This document shows, piece after piece, positions 34,200 through 44,702 of a stretch of DNA of 64,000 nt. This stretch comes from Henckelia pumila (taxonomy: Eukaryota > Streptophyta > Magnoliopsida > Lamiales > Gesneriaceae). Numbering within the stretch: the first letter of the stretch is position 1; every line of letters starts with the position of its first letter. The stretch covers positions 166,997,991 to 167,061,990 of the forward strand of contig NC_133120.1 of assembly GCF_033568475.1 (NCBI RefSeq), given 5' to 3'. A model generated the notes under the pieces. That model saw nothing but the letters and a program-made list of their open reading frames with translations. It did no database searches and was not told where the DNA came from. The translations under genes were made by a program, and so were the position numbers.

Positions 34200-34457
34200 A
34201 TGGGTCTTTTTTCCTCGGCAGATGAAAAAATGGGAAAAAAGGGGAAGACCCCAACTAGAAAAAGTTCATCAACTGGTACAGCATGCACCGGACCCGACTG
34301 TGTGTACCAGTATCAGCCACAGAGGACACATATTTGCCTGGTGGAACCTTTACTCGGAGCTGAAGAGACGATGAAACAATACAATACGTCCGAATCTAGT
34401 GATGGAGTGTTAAGCATGGACGATTCTATGAGGAAGTCTACTGCTTTGGCTTATTAG
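34200..34457 (+). CDS. Small unrecognised plant protein, cluster member 2
   Basis: 85 residues, starting MGLFSSADEKMGKKGKTPTR. The TATA box at 34101 and a ~70 bp leader favour this ATG; an internal Met at 34230 is the alternative. The N-terminus is Lys/Ser/Thr-rich and lacks the GFxLxEEY-like segment of members 1 and 3. A Cys pair (TACTGPDC) precedes the shared VYQYQPQRTHICLVEP block, and the C-terminus GVLSMDDSMRKSTALAY matches member 1. Function unknown; no transmembrane or secretion signal is seen. Confidence 0.7.
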   Translation: MGLFSSADEKMGKKGKTPTRKSSSTGTACTGPDCVYQYQPQRTHICLVEPLLGAEETMKQYNTSESSDGVLSMDDSMRKSTALAY

Positions 34458-35046
34458 AATCGCGGGTTTTTTCATGTTTCAGGATTTGTACATGTAGTTA
34501 ATTAATTAGCAGTTTGAAGTGTGTATAGGCTTAGTCTACAAGTCATTTACCTCACAAAGTCTTGTTGGCTTTAAGGCTTTAGTTATATAATGTATTTGGT
34601 GAAACAGATCCAAACCAAACTGTTCAAATATCAGGAAAGAAGATAAAGGATATCCTAAGCCTTTTACTCAAACCAAGCACAAGAAATCTTCCATTTCTTT
34701 CACCATAATTACCACAATATATACATCCTCTTCTTATTCTTTTTCCGACCTAAAAAATTCTTAATAAATAAGCTAGGCAGGTAAGGAGAATTTCTTGAAG
34801 AAACTTGTATGACAGTAAGGCGATCGCGTAATCACAGCGTATTTTAGCACCAATTTTGAAAGACGGCTTCCACAAGCAGAAAGAATAAATTCTGTCATTG
34901 GTCTAAATTAAATTAAAGCTACTAACACCTGTGGTCACCATTTTTATTCTTCATAAAATCCTCATGTGATTGTGTTCACAATAACTCACATCAGTCAGTC
35001 ACAAAATCCTCAGTTTTTCTACTTATATTCGAGTGTTTGTACGTGC
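34458..35046. other. Intergenic spacer in the small-gene cluster
   Basis: 3' flank of gene 2 and distal upstream region of gene 3; nothing else recognised. Confidence 0.4.
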
Positions 35047-35180
35047 ACTGAATACTTTTACCAAGCTTTAACTTTAGCCAAAGAACATAACCAAATCCTC
35101 TTGCTCTGTCCTCCATACGAAAGGAATCACCAAAACATTGTATCTTCCTCCCTCGCTCGTACTCCTCCTCTATATATAGC
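35047..35180 (+). promoter_or_regulatory. Promoter of small gene 3, with a second copy at 48271-48337
   Basis: 35047-35112 (ACTGAATACTTTTACCAAGC, TTTAACTTTAGCCAAAGAAC and onward) is nearly repeated at 48271-48337. Next come GAAAGGAATCACCAA (35119-35133) and TATATATAGC (35171-35180), about 75 bp before the ATG. Confidence 0.65.
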
Positions 35181-35252
35181 ACACATCCCTACATAACTTC
35201 ATCAACCAAAAGAAAGAAACACGAAAGTTCTTCAAATATAATAAACTAAGAA

Positions 35253-35465
35253 ATGTCGGCCAGCAAGAGTAGTGAACTTGTCAAGATCGGAAGAGAAGGC
35301 TTCGATCTAGCAGAAAAGTACATGGTTCGAAAACCGACTCCTCAGCAGAAACCTCTTCTTTCTCAGAAATCTGATCTTCCTAAAACACGGCCACTTGATC
35401 CATGCAAAAACTTCCCGCCTAAAAGGCGCGAACAGAAACTGGCTTTGAAGCAGTTATCTTCGTGA
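35253..35465 (+). CDS. Small unrecognised plant protein, cluster member 3
   Basis: 70 residues, starting MSASKSSELVKIGREGFDLA. The first 27 residues match member 1, and the rest is a basic Lys/Arg/Pro/Gln-rich tail (KPTPQQKPLLSQKSDLPKTR, then PPKRREQKLALKQLSS). It lacks the YQYQPQ and C-terminal blocks of the other two, so it looks like a shortened or domain-swapped paralogue. The leader and promoter are of the same type as genes 1 and 2. Function unknown. Confidence 0.7.
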   Translation: MSASKSSELVKIGREGFDLAEKYMVRKPTPQQKPLLSQKSDLPKTRPLDPCKNFPPKRREQKLALKQLSS

Positions 35466-35640
35466 ATGCGTCCTCCTGCTTAATTATTAGTTTGCTGTGT
35501 ATATCATGTGGGACTTGTAACAAAGTTGCAGTGCTTTAATTGTGCAGTCTAAATAAGTAATATATGGAAGTTTGTTAGATATAATATAATAATCTCTTTT
35601 GCAGTGTTTAATCTTAAAATATACTTTAACTTATGATTTC

Positions 35641-35930
35641 TGTTGGAGAACAGGTATATAAAAAACCAGAACAGAGGCTTTAAAGAAGGAAGAGAAACAG
35701 AGAACTCAATAAATGAAAGTCGTCCTTCAATAATCATAACAAATAAAAGAAGAGGTATGCCCTTATATAGGCATACAAATAAAAAACAACTAAGCCCACT
35801 AACAATGACGTGAGTCATTGTCCCACTAATTCTATCAACTAAACCATGACTTCTTTGACCAAGCAATAAATAAACTAACCAATAAACAAATTAACTAAAA
35901 ACAAATTGACAAACTTTGAATCATTCTTCA
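35641..35930 (-). repeat. 3' LTR (left) of the minus-strand Copia element
   Basis: 290 bp, starting TGTTGGAGAACAGG and ending TTCTTCA on the plus strand. On the coding strand it is TGAAGAATG...CCAACA. It differs from the right LTR at five positions by eye. A coding-strand purine tract (AAGGGAGAATAT) lies next to it. Confidence 0.93.
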
Positions 35931-37334
35931 ATATTCTCCCTTGATTCAAAGTTGCAAACACCAAGAACATTTCTGAAGTAGACAAACTTCTCTTTTGGCA
36001 AGGATTTGGTCAGTATATCGGCCAATTGCTCATGAGTATTACAATAATTCAACATTATTTCCTCCTTTGCAACCAAATCACGAATAAAATGAAAGCGAAT
36101 ATCGATATGCTTCGTTCGGGAATGAAAAGCTGGATTTTTTGTCATAAAAATTGTAGCTTTATTGTCACAAAAAATCTCTGTTGGTCCCTTTTGTACTTGT
36201 TGAAGTTCAGCTAACATTCTTCTCAACCAAATGGTTTGGCATGCTGCTGCAGTAGCTGAAACATATTCTGCTTCTGAGGAAGATAATGCTATTGTGGCTT
36301 GCTTCTTTGAGCTCCAAGTAATTACTCCAGTCCCAAGAGTAAACACGTTTGTTGAAACACTTCTCCTATCATCCAATGAATTTGCCCAGTCACTATCAGT
36401 GAATCCACATAATCTGAATTTGGGAACTTTTGAGTACCAAATTCCATAATCCATGGTTCCAGCAATGTAACGTAAGACCCGCTTTGCTGCTCCAAAATGA
36501 ATCTTTGAAGGATGTTGCATAAACCTGGAAATCATACCAACAGAAAATGCAATATCGGGTCGAGTATGAGTTAGATAAATCTGCCCCATCTTCAAGTTGT
36601 AATTTCTCATTGATATTCATTGGTGTGGCAATAGGTTTACAATTCATCATGCCAAATTTTTTAAGAAGATCCTTGGCATATTTTTGTTGGCAAATAAAGA
36701 TCCCATCTTCTGCTTGTTGAACTTCAAGTCCAAGGAAGTAATGTAGTAAACCCATGTCCGACATTTCAAACTCATTCATCATATGTGCTTTAAACTTAGT
36801 CACAAGTGAGTGAGCGGAGCTTGTGTAAATGATATCATCAACATAAAGGGAAACAATGATAAAATCATTTTTACCTTCTTTCTTCACATACAAAGTGGGT
36901 TCATTTTCACTACTCATAAAATCATTTTTCTGGAAATATGCATCAATTTTGCTGTACCATGCCCGAGGAGCCTGCTTTAATCCATAAAGCGCCTTTTTCA
37001 ACCTGTACACTTTTGTTTCTTTGCCTTCAACAATGAAACCTTCTGGTTGTGTTACATAAACCTCCTCTTGCAAATTTCCATTTAAAAATGCGGACTTGAC
37101 ATCAAACTGATAAACATGCCATTGTAATTGAGCAGCTAATGCCAAGACTATTCTCACCGTTTCAAAACGAGCTACCGGAGAAAATGTTTCTTCGAAATCA
37201 ATGCCATATTGTTGTGCATATCCTTTCGCCACAAGGCGAGCTTTATGCTTCTGTATGTTTCCATTTGCATCAAATTTTGTTTTGAAAACCCATTTCACAC
37301 CAATTACATTCTTACCTTCTGGTAAATCTACCAT
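35921..37334 (-). pseudogene. Copia reverse transcriptase and RNase H
   Basis: 37334-36396 has the RT motifs KWVFKTKFDANG, DFEETFSPVARFETVR, FDVKSAFLNG, ALYGLKQAPRAWY and the catalytic LYVDDIIY. The frame shifts near 36600, and 36610-35921 carries RNase H (GFTDSDWANSLDDRRS, SSSEAEYVSA, FCDNKATIFMTKNP, HIDIRFHFIRD, EQLADILTKSL). Two partly overlapping frames show one frameshift. The start of RT joins the preceding integrase frame across a stop near 37335. Confidence 0.92.
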
Positions 37335-37337
37335 CTC

Positions 37338-38591
37338 TCATGTCTCATTCTTTTCAATTGCTGTTAGTTCTTCCCTCATTGCTTTCTGCCATTCTTCTTT
37401 TTCAGCTGCTTCTTCATAGAAAATAGGGTCTGAAACAGTAAGAGCAAAGTTACACGATTCATATATATCAACCAATGATCTAAACCTTCTTGGTAGTATC
37501 TCATCCGAAGAGCTTTGACTTTGTGGTGCGATGGGAGAATCTGATGATGCCGAGGATGAGGAAAATGGTGAGACCATAAAAGGACCAGTCGATGAATTTG
37601 TTAAACTTGGCTCTTGACTTTCATTTGAGAAAATTCCATTGACCCAAGGAACCTGTTCCTGCACTTTCTTATTCCATTCCCAACTTGTATTTTCATCAAA
37701 TACCACATCTCTTCTCACCAAAAACTTGCCATTAAGAGGGTTATATAATCTATATGCTTTGGATTGAATACAATAACCAATAAAAATGCATTTTTCAGAT
37801 TTCTCATCAAGTTTTTGACGAACTTGAGAATGCACCAAAGCATAATCAATACAACCAAAAACTCTTAAATGACTTACAGATGGTTTTGTGCCACACCAAG
37901 CTTCAAATAGAGTTCGATTCATGACAGCCTTTGTGGGAGAGAAATTCAATAAATACACTGCTGTTGCTACAGCTTCAGCCCAAAAATCATTTGAAAGACC
38001 TTTTGCCTGCAGCAAACTTCTTGCCATCTCTACAACAGTCCGATTCTTCCGTTCGGCAACGCCGTTTTGCTCCGGAGTGTACGGAGCTGTCAACTGTTTA
38101 TGAATGCCATTTTTTTCACAGAAAAAATCAAATTCTTTTGACACAAATTCTCCACCTCTATCCGTGCGTAGAACTTTGATGCAAGATTCACTTTGCTTCT
38201 CAACTTTAGCTTTAAAGTGCTTGAATTTCTCAAATGTTTCTGATTTCTTTTCCAAAAAATAAACCCAACTCATGCGACTATAGTCATCTGTAAACAGCAA
38301 GAAATAACGACTCCCACCAAAATATTTGGTCTGCATAGGCCCACATAAATCAGCATGAATTAATTCAAGACACTTTGAAGCACTCCAAGACTTTCCAACA
38401 GGAAATGATTTTCTAGTTTGTTTTCCATATATGCAACCTTCACATAAATTGATAAAACCAATTTTAGGCAATCCAAGAACCATACCTTTATCACTTAATA
38501 ATCTGACACCTTTGACATTGAGATGCCTATATCGCAAATGCCATAGGATTGAGTCATCTTTCTCAGTAACAGCAAGCACAAAATTTTCCAT
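37338..38591 (-). pseudogene. Copia integrase and linker
   Basis: Pre-integrase zinc residues appear in WHLRYRHLN and CEGCIYGKQ. The integrase core has all three catalytic positions: HADLCGP, RTDRGGEF and the Glu in NGVAERKNRT. The C-terminal region has the typical WCGTKPSVSHLRVFGC and FIGYCIQSKAYRLY motifs. A Ser/Pro-rich linker leads to the RT. A TGA replaces one codon at the end (near 37336). Confidence 0.92.
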
Positions 38592-38600
38592 GCGTGAGAC

Positions 38601-39257
38601 TTATAATGGGAACATTTTGTTTGGCGTCATGTTGATGGTGATCAGCGTATTTCCAGAATTCTTTTCCTTAATAACACACACACCATTATCAAAGGAAATA
38701 GAATATCCACAAGCCATTAATTGTCCCACACTAAGCAAATTATATCCCAAATCAGGTACAAACTGAACATTGTGTAGTAACCTTACTTTACCATGGTTGG
38801 TTTCAATGCTTACTGTACCTTTCCCTTCAACTTGCACATCTTTGCCATTTCCAAGCTGCACCTTGACCTTTTGTGTCTCATCAAGTTCTTTAAAGATGGA
38901 TTTTGTGCCTGTCATATGGTTTGAGCAACCGCTATCTACAAACCACACACCACTTGAATTATTGGCAGTATTAGAATGAGCCATAAAAAGCTTACTTTCC
39001 TCTTCATTCTCTGCTGCATAATTCACTTGTTGGTCTTTGTTTGGACAATAAGCCTTTACATGTCCATATCTCTTGCACTGATAGCATTGAACACCATTCT
39101 TGTTTCTTTGCTCACTGGTGTACTTCGGTTGCCCATCAAATCTACCTCTACCTCTGCCTCTTCCTCGACCTCTTCCACGACCACGGAATCCTCCTCTTCC
39201 ACGACCTCTAGTTGTTGAGATTTCAATTTCTCCAAATTTTGAGACTGTCTCTTTCAC
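38601..39257 (-). pseudogene. Copia gag C-terminus and protease
   Basis: An Arg/Gly-rich tract (RGRGRGG repeats) precedes the zinc knuckle CYQCKRYGHVKAYC. The aspartic protease follows, with WFVDSGCSNHMTG and YNLLSVGQL. The frame ends at a stop close to the integrase start. Confidence 0.9.
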
Positions 39258-39905
39258 TTGAAATGCCTTCTCTTAATTTTTTTTCAAGTGACCTATTAAT
39301 TCTTGACTCATGGGCTTGCAAAGACCCCATTAGTTCATCAAATGAAAAAATTGACAGATCCTTAGATTCTTCTATAGCAGCAACAACATGATCAAATTTT
39401 GGAGTTAAACTCCTCAATACATTTTCGACGATGGTCTGGTCGGTAATCTTCTCACCATAAGATCGCATTTGACTGATTATTGCCATTGCCCTTGACAAAA
39501 AATCAGCAATTGATTCACCATTATTCATGATCAAGGTTTCAAAGTCGCGTCGAAGTGACTGCAGCCGCACCACGATGACTTTTGAATCTCCTTGAAATTC
39601 CTTTTGCAAAATCGACCATGCTTGCTTTGATGTGGTCGCAGATGCGATTCTTGAGAAGATGCAGTCATGAACAGCCTGCTGAATATTACCAATGCTTTTG
39701 AATCTTTCTTCCTGTTCTCCCTCAACCTGCTTTCTTCATCAGGATCGGTAAAGCCATGTTCTACCAAGTCCCAAAGATCTTGAGATTTTAGTAGAGTCTT
39801 CATACGGATACCCCAAAATTCATAGCCTTCTCTTTTAAAAATTGGGATAAGTGGGTGTGCAACACCCATGGCAGAAGTACCATTGGCCATGAAAGTTTCT
39901 CTCAA
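39223..39905 (-). pseudogene. Copia gag (N-terminal and central parts)
   Basis: Begins at 39905 with the MRETFMANGTSAMGV region, then FKREGYEFWGIRMKTLLKS. The frame shifts near 39600 into a second frame with LQSLRRDFETLIMNNGESIA and VENVLRSLTPKFDHVV, typical of the UBN2-type Copia gag. It shifts again near 39250 into the zinc-knuckle frame. Confidence 0.88.
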
Positions 39906-39970
39906 AAGATATCTCTCAACTCACGTGTATTCACTCTACTTTCTCTCGAACCTGTCTCTGACGCCACAAA

Positions 39971-40260
39971 TGTTGGAGAACAGGTATATAAAAAACCAGA
40001 ACATAGGCTTTAAAGAAGGAAGAGAAACAGAGAACTCAATAAATGAAAGTCGTCCTTCAATAATCATAACAAATAAAAGAAGAGGTATGCCCTTATATAG
40101 GCATACAAATAAAAAACAACTAAGCCCACTAACAATGACGTGAGTCATTGTCTCACTAATTCTATCAACTAAACCACGACTTCTTTGACCAAGCAATAAA
40201 TAAACTAACCAATAAATAAATTAACTAAAAATAAATTGACAAACTTTGAATCATTCTTCA
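39971..40260 (-). repeat. 5' LTR (right) of the minus-strand Copia element
   Basis: Near-identical copy of 35641-35930. It is followed by att and then the target duplication ATTTC. Confidence 0.93.
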
Positions 40261-40263
40261 ATT

Positions 40264-41092
40264 ATTTCATGCACACACACTCGTGCTTCTAATTAAAATC
40301 ATAATAAATTAAGGTACACTCCAAAATCCAAATACTACTTTAGAGATTTATCAAGGTTATCCAGTTTAAGGCGGCCTTCTGAGTTGAATGCTAGGCTCGT
40401 ATAACTTTGAACCTAGAAATGGCAACAGGTTCGGTAGTTCGTATACCCCATCTGTATCCGGCCCTTTTGGGTCGGGTATGGATGTTGGGTAAGAATCGAG
40501 AGCAATTTTGGTAGATATGTTAATTCGGACTGGAAAACCCAACCCAACCTGTCAAAAAATAAAAAACAAATTCTAAAAAAATAAAAATATATGATTTTTT
40601 TTAAAAAAAAACATATATAAATAATTATAAATGATATGCATACTTAAAAATTCATTAACAAATACATAAATCCTTATAAATAATATAAATTTTCAAAATT
40701 AATCAATTATACGTAAAATACTATAAATCATAAATTTTTTTAAAGTTTAATAAACATATATATATATAATTCAAAACTTATTATCAATACATAAAATATT
40801 AAAATACTAATTATAATATAATTTTAAAAATTCTTTAAAAAATTTGGCCCGGCCCGCCCCATCTTGGCCGCAACCGAAATGGGTCAGCCTGTTTAGGCCC
40901 ATCTCTAAACGGGCCGCCACTAGAACAACCCAACCTGTCATTTTTTAATGGCGAGGCGGATTGGCCCGACGTGCCCAACCCTAATTGACGGCTCTAATTC
41001 TTGGAGATTATGAACATTGATTGATACATGAGACTCTCAATAGTTGAAATTTGTTATTAGATTTAATTCTATTGAATTTCCTCTGTCCCAAT
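40264..41092. repeat. Tandem duplication, copy 1, first part
   Basis: Aligns with 44703-45748: ATTTCATGCACACACACTCG, then GGTTATCCAGTTTAAGGCGG and the CAACCCAACCTGTCATTTTT-like stretch near the end. It is non-coding, with strings typical of non-autonomous hAT elements (AAATGGCAACAGGTTCGG, GGTCGGGTATGG). It is interrupted by the hAT element at 41093. Confidence 0.8.
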
Positions 41093-41104
41093 TAGGCATG
41101 CTTA

Positions 41105-41310
41105 AGGGTCCCGGCGGTCCGGTTTCGGCCGGTTTCGGTCCTTCCGATCAAGGAACCGATCGAAACCGGTGATGAACCGGTCCGGTTTCGGTTCCGATTC
41201 CAAGCTTTTTGCTTGGAACCAATTCGAACCGAAACCCCTTTCTATGGGTTCCGGGTCCGATCCGGTTCCGGTCGGTTCCAGACCGGTTCCGGCTTGGTTC
41301 CGGCAGGTTT
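41105..41310. repeat. Left subterminal GGTTCCGG-type array of the hAT element
   Basis: More than a dozen short units of (A)CCGGTTCCGG, CGGTTTCGG and their reverse complements. The matching right array is at about 42857-43062. Such arrays usually bind the transposase. Confidence 0.75.
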
Positions 41311-41508
41311 GAATTTTTTTTAAAAAAAAATATCCCAAAGTTTAAATTTTTATTTAAGAATATTTGTTTAATTTTTGAAAAAAACATTGAATTAAAAATT
41401 TTATTTAATAAAAAAAAAATTCAAATGTTATATACGCATTTTGAATTTTCAAACACAAATTTATTCATTTTCAAAGTAATATAAGTTTCGAATTACATAA
41501 TTTAACAT

Positions 41509-42538
41509 CTAAAATTCATCACGATTAACTAAAATATACTTCGAATACTCCGGATCTTCGTCGGAACTTGAACTTTGAAACTCGTCGAATGCTCCAGCGG
41601 TCCTATTCTTTTTTTCCGCTGCAAACCAATCTTGGAGGCATGTCAACATACTAAGTGTTTCTGGCTTTAAATTGGTTCTTTGATCACCAATGATTCTTCC
41701 ACATACTGAAAATGCCGATTCGGAAGCAACACTAGAACTTTGAACGGCTAGGACGTCTCGTGCAATTGCCGCTAGCACTGGATAAAGCTGAGAATTTACT
41801 TTCCACCAATTTAGAACATCAAAAGTCTCAGTAGTCTCAATATATTGGCTCAGATAAATTTGGATCTCATTGTAATTAGTTGTTGTAGTTTTTCCCTTCA
41901 ACTTTTGTCTTTTCAAACTTTGAAAGAAGTTGATTGCTCCACTTTTGCCTATCTCCATCGGTCTTTCATCCGACTGTGCACTCGGTTCACCCTGTTCTCT
42001 TGCATACAAATCAAACAATTCTTGGAGAGAATGTGTTATTGATTTCTTCTGATCGTCAACATTCTTCCCAAGAAATTTAGCGTAATATTCAAAAAATATG
42101 TCTAACCCACCTTGGCTTTGACTAGGATCAAGTAGTGTTGCTAAACCATGCGAAATTGGGATATTCTCCCAATATTTCAAAAATTTATCTTCCATGTTAG
42201 AAATAAAATCATGCATAAATGAATCACCATGATGTTCCATAAATTTAAAAATCATATTGAAAATCAAAGGCAAAAACATGGGAGAAGTGGGGTAGTGAAT
42301 CACCACGATCCCAAACTTTACTTCGTTTTGATCGGGTTGTCGTCGTACTCGTTGAAATCGTGTTGCTTTCCCGAGCAGAAGATGGTGTCCCGACATCTAA
42401 ATTGGGGATTTGCATTGCTTCTTCCTCCTCGTTCCCAGGTTCGACTTCATCAAAGTCGGGTATATAGGGAAAATCTTGATCAAGATCAAAGACACGTTCA
42501 CCACCACGACCACCACCACGGTTTGAAGATGATGCCAT
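41509..42538 (-). pseudogene. Internally deleted hAT transposase (BED-start plus C-terminal dimerisation domain)
   Basis: It starts at 42538 (MASSSNRGGGRGGERVFDL). An acidic N-terminus leads to KRSKVWD, the beginning of a BED-type zinc finger. Near 42300 the sequence jumps to the middle of the catalytic domain (HYPTSPMFLPLIFNM, MEDKFLKYWENIP), with a frame change. The hAT dimerisation domain is complete: FDVLNWWKVNSQLYPVLAAI, RDVLAVQSSSVASESAFS, then RTNLKPETLSMLTCLQDWF. The zinc-binding residues and the first catalytic Asp region are missing, so it cannot cut DNA. A truncated dimerising protein could still be made only if the frame is spliced; that is speculation. Confidence 0.85.
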
Positions 42539-42856
42539 TGAATGTAGAGAAAGTAGAATTTAAATAAATATATATTTGAGATATAATTATAGAGAAAGTA
42601 AAGTAGAGAATTGTGAGAAAATTGTTGTGTCAAATTAATGAAAACTATCTAGTATTTATAGAATTTTTTTGGGTATAAATTATAATTTATTTTTTTAAAA
42701 TGGCCCCCTAATTTGGGGGCCAATTTGCAATTAAACCATGCAGTAGCCGTTGAACGGCTACTGCATGGTACACAATTGTCAATTGTCAATTGCCAACGGA
42801 TACAATGTATCCGTTGGCCAACTTTTCTATTTTTTTTTATTTTTATTTTTTAAATT

Positions 42857-43062
42857 TTCGGTTCCGGGTAGGATCCGGTTATATCCGGATCCGGTTCAGG
42901 AACCGGAACCGGAGCCGGATGAACCGGTTCTAAAAACCCTGAACCGGTTCAATCCATTATTAAATGGATTGGACTCGGTTCCGGGCCCGGTTCTTCCATA
43001 CCGGGTTCGGTTCCGGGTTTATTGAGTCGGGTCCGGTTCGGTTCCGGGCCGAACCGGCCCGT
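42857..43062. repeat. Right subterminal GGTTCCGG-type array of the hAT element
   Basis: Units such as CGGTTCCGGG, GATCCGGTT, GAACCGGTTC and CCGGAACCGG mirror the left array. Confidence 0.75.
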
Positions 43063-43450
43063 TAAGCATGCCTAGTCCCAATCATGTAAGTTTTTAGTTT
43101 TCTTTTTCTTTTTTTCCTCTTAAGACTAGTAGAATGCACATGCGTAGGGATGACAATGGATCGGGTTCGGGTAGAATTCTATACCTTTGTTCTCATCCTT
43201 ATTTATTATATAAACCATATACCATCCTCATCTCTGTCAGGTATTCAACTTTCATCCCTATCTCCATACCCATCGAGAATGGATACTCATACCATACTGA
43301 AATATCTTATTATTATATACAATTATATTTTTTCAAATTTGATTGTTTAGATAATAAAACTATGCTTATTCACCAAATTTTTATAATAATAATAAGAAAA
43401 ATACTATATATAAAAAAAAATAACAAACTAAACATAATATAAAAAGACAA

Positions 43451-43612
43451 AAACTTTTCTGAGACGGTCTCAAGGGTCAGTTTTTGAGACGAGTCTCTTA
43501 TATGAGTTATCCATTAAAAAGTATTACATTTTATGTCAAAAGTATTACTTATTATTATAAATATGTGTAAGGTTGACCCGTTTCACGGATGAGACCGTCT
43601 CACATGAGTTTT
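43451..43612. mobile_element. MITE with GAGACGGTCTCA ends
   Basis: Left AAACTTTTCTGAGACGGTCTCA and right GAGACCGTCTCACATGAGTTTT are inverted repeats, and GGGTCA and GTTGACCCG continue the pairing. It is nested in the non-autonomous hAT-like element. The interior is AT-rich and non-coding. Confidence 0.8.
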
Positions 43613-43779
43613 ACTCATATAAAAAATAGAAAAAAATTATATATAATTTATCTCAACACCATTATTCTACAAAATAGCATTATACTAATAATTTTTTAAA
43701 TTTCATCTAACTACTATCATTCAACAAAAATAAATTATAATTAAGATTTCTTTAATATGATAAAACATAAATAAATATA

Positions 43780-43850
43780 TACACACACATATATATATAT
43801 ATAATATGTGTGCTTGTGTATATAATATATATATATATATATATAATCGG
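43780..43850. repeat. (TA)n/(CA)n-type microsatellite
   Basis: ACACACACATATATATATATA, then ATATATATATATATATATA, interrupted. Confidence 0.9.
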
Positions 43851-44035
43851 GTATTTAAGTCGAAGATGGGCATGATGTTATTACATTATCTTTCATCACT
43901 AAATCCGAAATCTCACACCAAATTACTCATTTATTAATTTGGGTCCAAAAAATACCTCCATACCCTCCTCTATTCGGGTGAATATCGAATTTTTCATCGG
44001 GTACTTCGAAAAAAAATTTCATCCCTACACGTGCG

Positions 44036-44500
44036 TTGCATTTGAGTAAAGAACGTGGGCGCATCATGCATGATTGTAATTTTTTTTTTGAAGGTATGAT
44101 TGTAAATTTTGCAAACGAATATAAACACATAATTTATTTAACTTCTTATTCAATAGCAAATATAGCGTCATAGTTCCTTCAAAAACATATAATGTTGCGC
44201 GCATTGTTTATCTACCATTCCAAACAACTGTGATTTGTTCGATCCTTTTTTGTTTGTTCACAATGCTTTCATCATCTCTAATTTCTACATTTTTTTGTCA
44301 TATATGATTTGATGTTGATTCTTCTCTTTGTTACTTGAGCCTGTATTTTGACTGTGATCTTCTTATTTTATTTATCTAAATCGTTCACACTTCGAGTCAT
44401 CTTTTTTAAGTTTTATTTTATTTTTTTGAACATACACTCGGTTTGTCTAAAGCTTGATAGTATATCATTATTTCTGTAATTGAAGGGGTTTTTTATTATT
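44036..44500. repeat. Tandem duplication, copy 1, second part
   Basis: Aligns with about 45820-46225: CATAATTTATTTAACTTC, CATTCCAAACAACTGTG, GATTCTTCTCTTTGTTACTTG, CTTCTTATTTTATTT and TTTGTCTAAAGCTT occur in the same order. Non-coding. Confidence 0.8.
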
Positions 44501-44702
44501 AATTTTTTAAAAATAAAAAAAAATCTAATATAATTCAAATAGTGGAGGATTACAAAAATACTGCAATCCTCCATTACTGATAGCGGACGCTGTTACAATG
44601 CACGTGGTACAGGTCCCCATGTGACCAAATCTTTTTTAATTATTAATTATTTAATTTGTAAATATTTATTATTAAATAATTAATAATAAAAAAAAGTTAT
44701 GA

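Larger units (their letters stand above)
35641..40263 (-). mobile_element. Ty1/Copia retrotransposon, nearly complete
   Basis: Two 290 bp LTRs (about 98% identical) enclose gag, protease, integrase, reverse transcriptase and RNase H in Copia order on the minus strand. The target duplication ATTTC lies at 35636-35640 and 40264-40268, with three extra bases (att) after the right LTR. A paralogous empty site exists at 44703 (ATGATTTCATGCACACACAC), confirming the junction. The coding-strand primer-binding region after the 5' LTR reads TTTGTGGCGTCAGAGAC. Frameshifts in gag, pol and RNase H make this copy defective despite its young LTRs. Confidence 0.93.
41093..43074 (-). mobile_element. hAT DNA transposon with 8 bp target duplication
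   Basis: The 8 bp duplication GTCCCAAT is perfect (41085-41092 and 43075-43082). The ends are inverted: TAGGCATGCTTAAGGG at the left and, reverse-complemented, TAGGCATGCTTAACGGG at the right. About 200 bp inside each end is packed with GGTTCCGG/CCGGTTC-type units. A shortened transposase lies on the minus strand. The paralogous duplicate at about 45748 (CTCTTCCCAGTTATGTAAG) shows the empty site. Confidence 0.93.
43145..44027. mobile_element. Non-autonomous hAT-like element
   Basis: Begins TAGGGATGACAATGG and ends TTTCATCCCTA, an inverted TAGGGATG end. The flanks CACATGCG (43137-43144) and CACGTGCG (44028-44035) form an 8 bp target duplication with one mismatch. Near the left end is GATCGGGTTCGGGTAGAATTC; the right end has reverse-complement wording. 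There is no transposase. It lies inside tandem-duplication copy 1 and itself contains another MITE. Confidence 0.8.
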
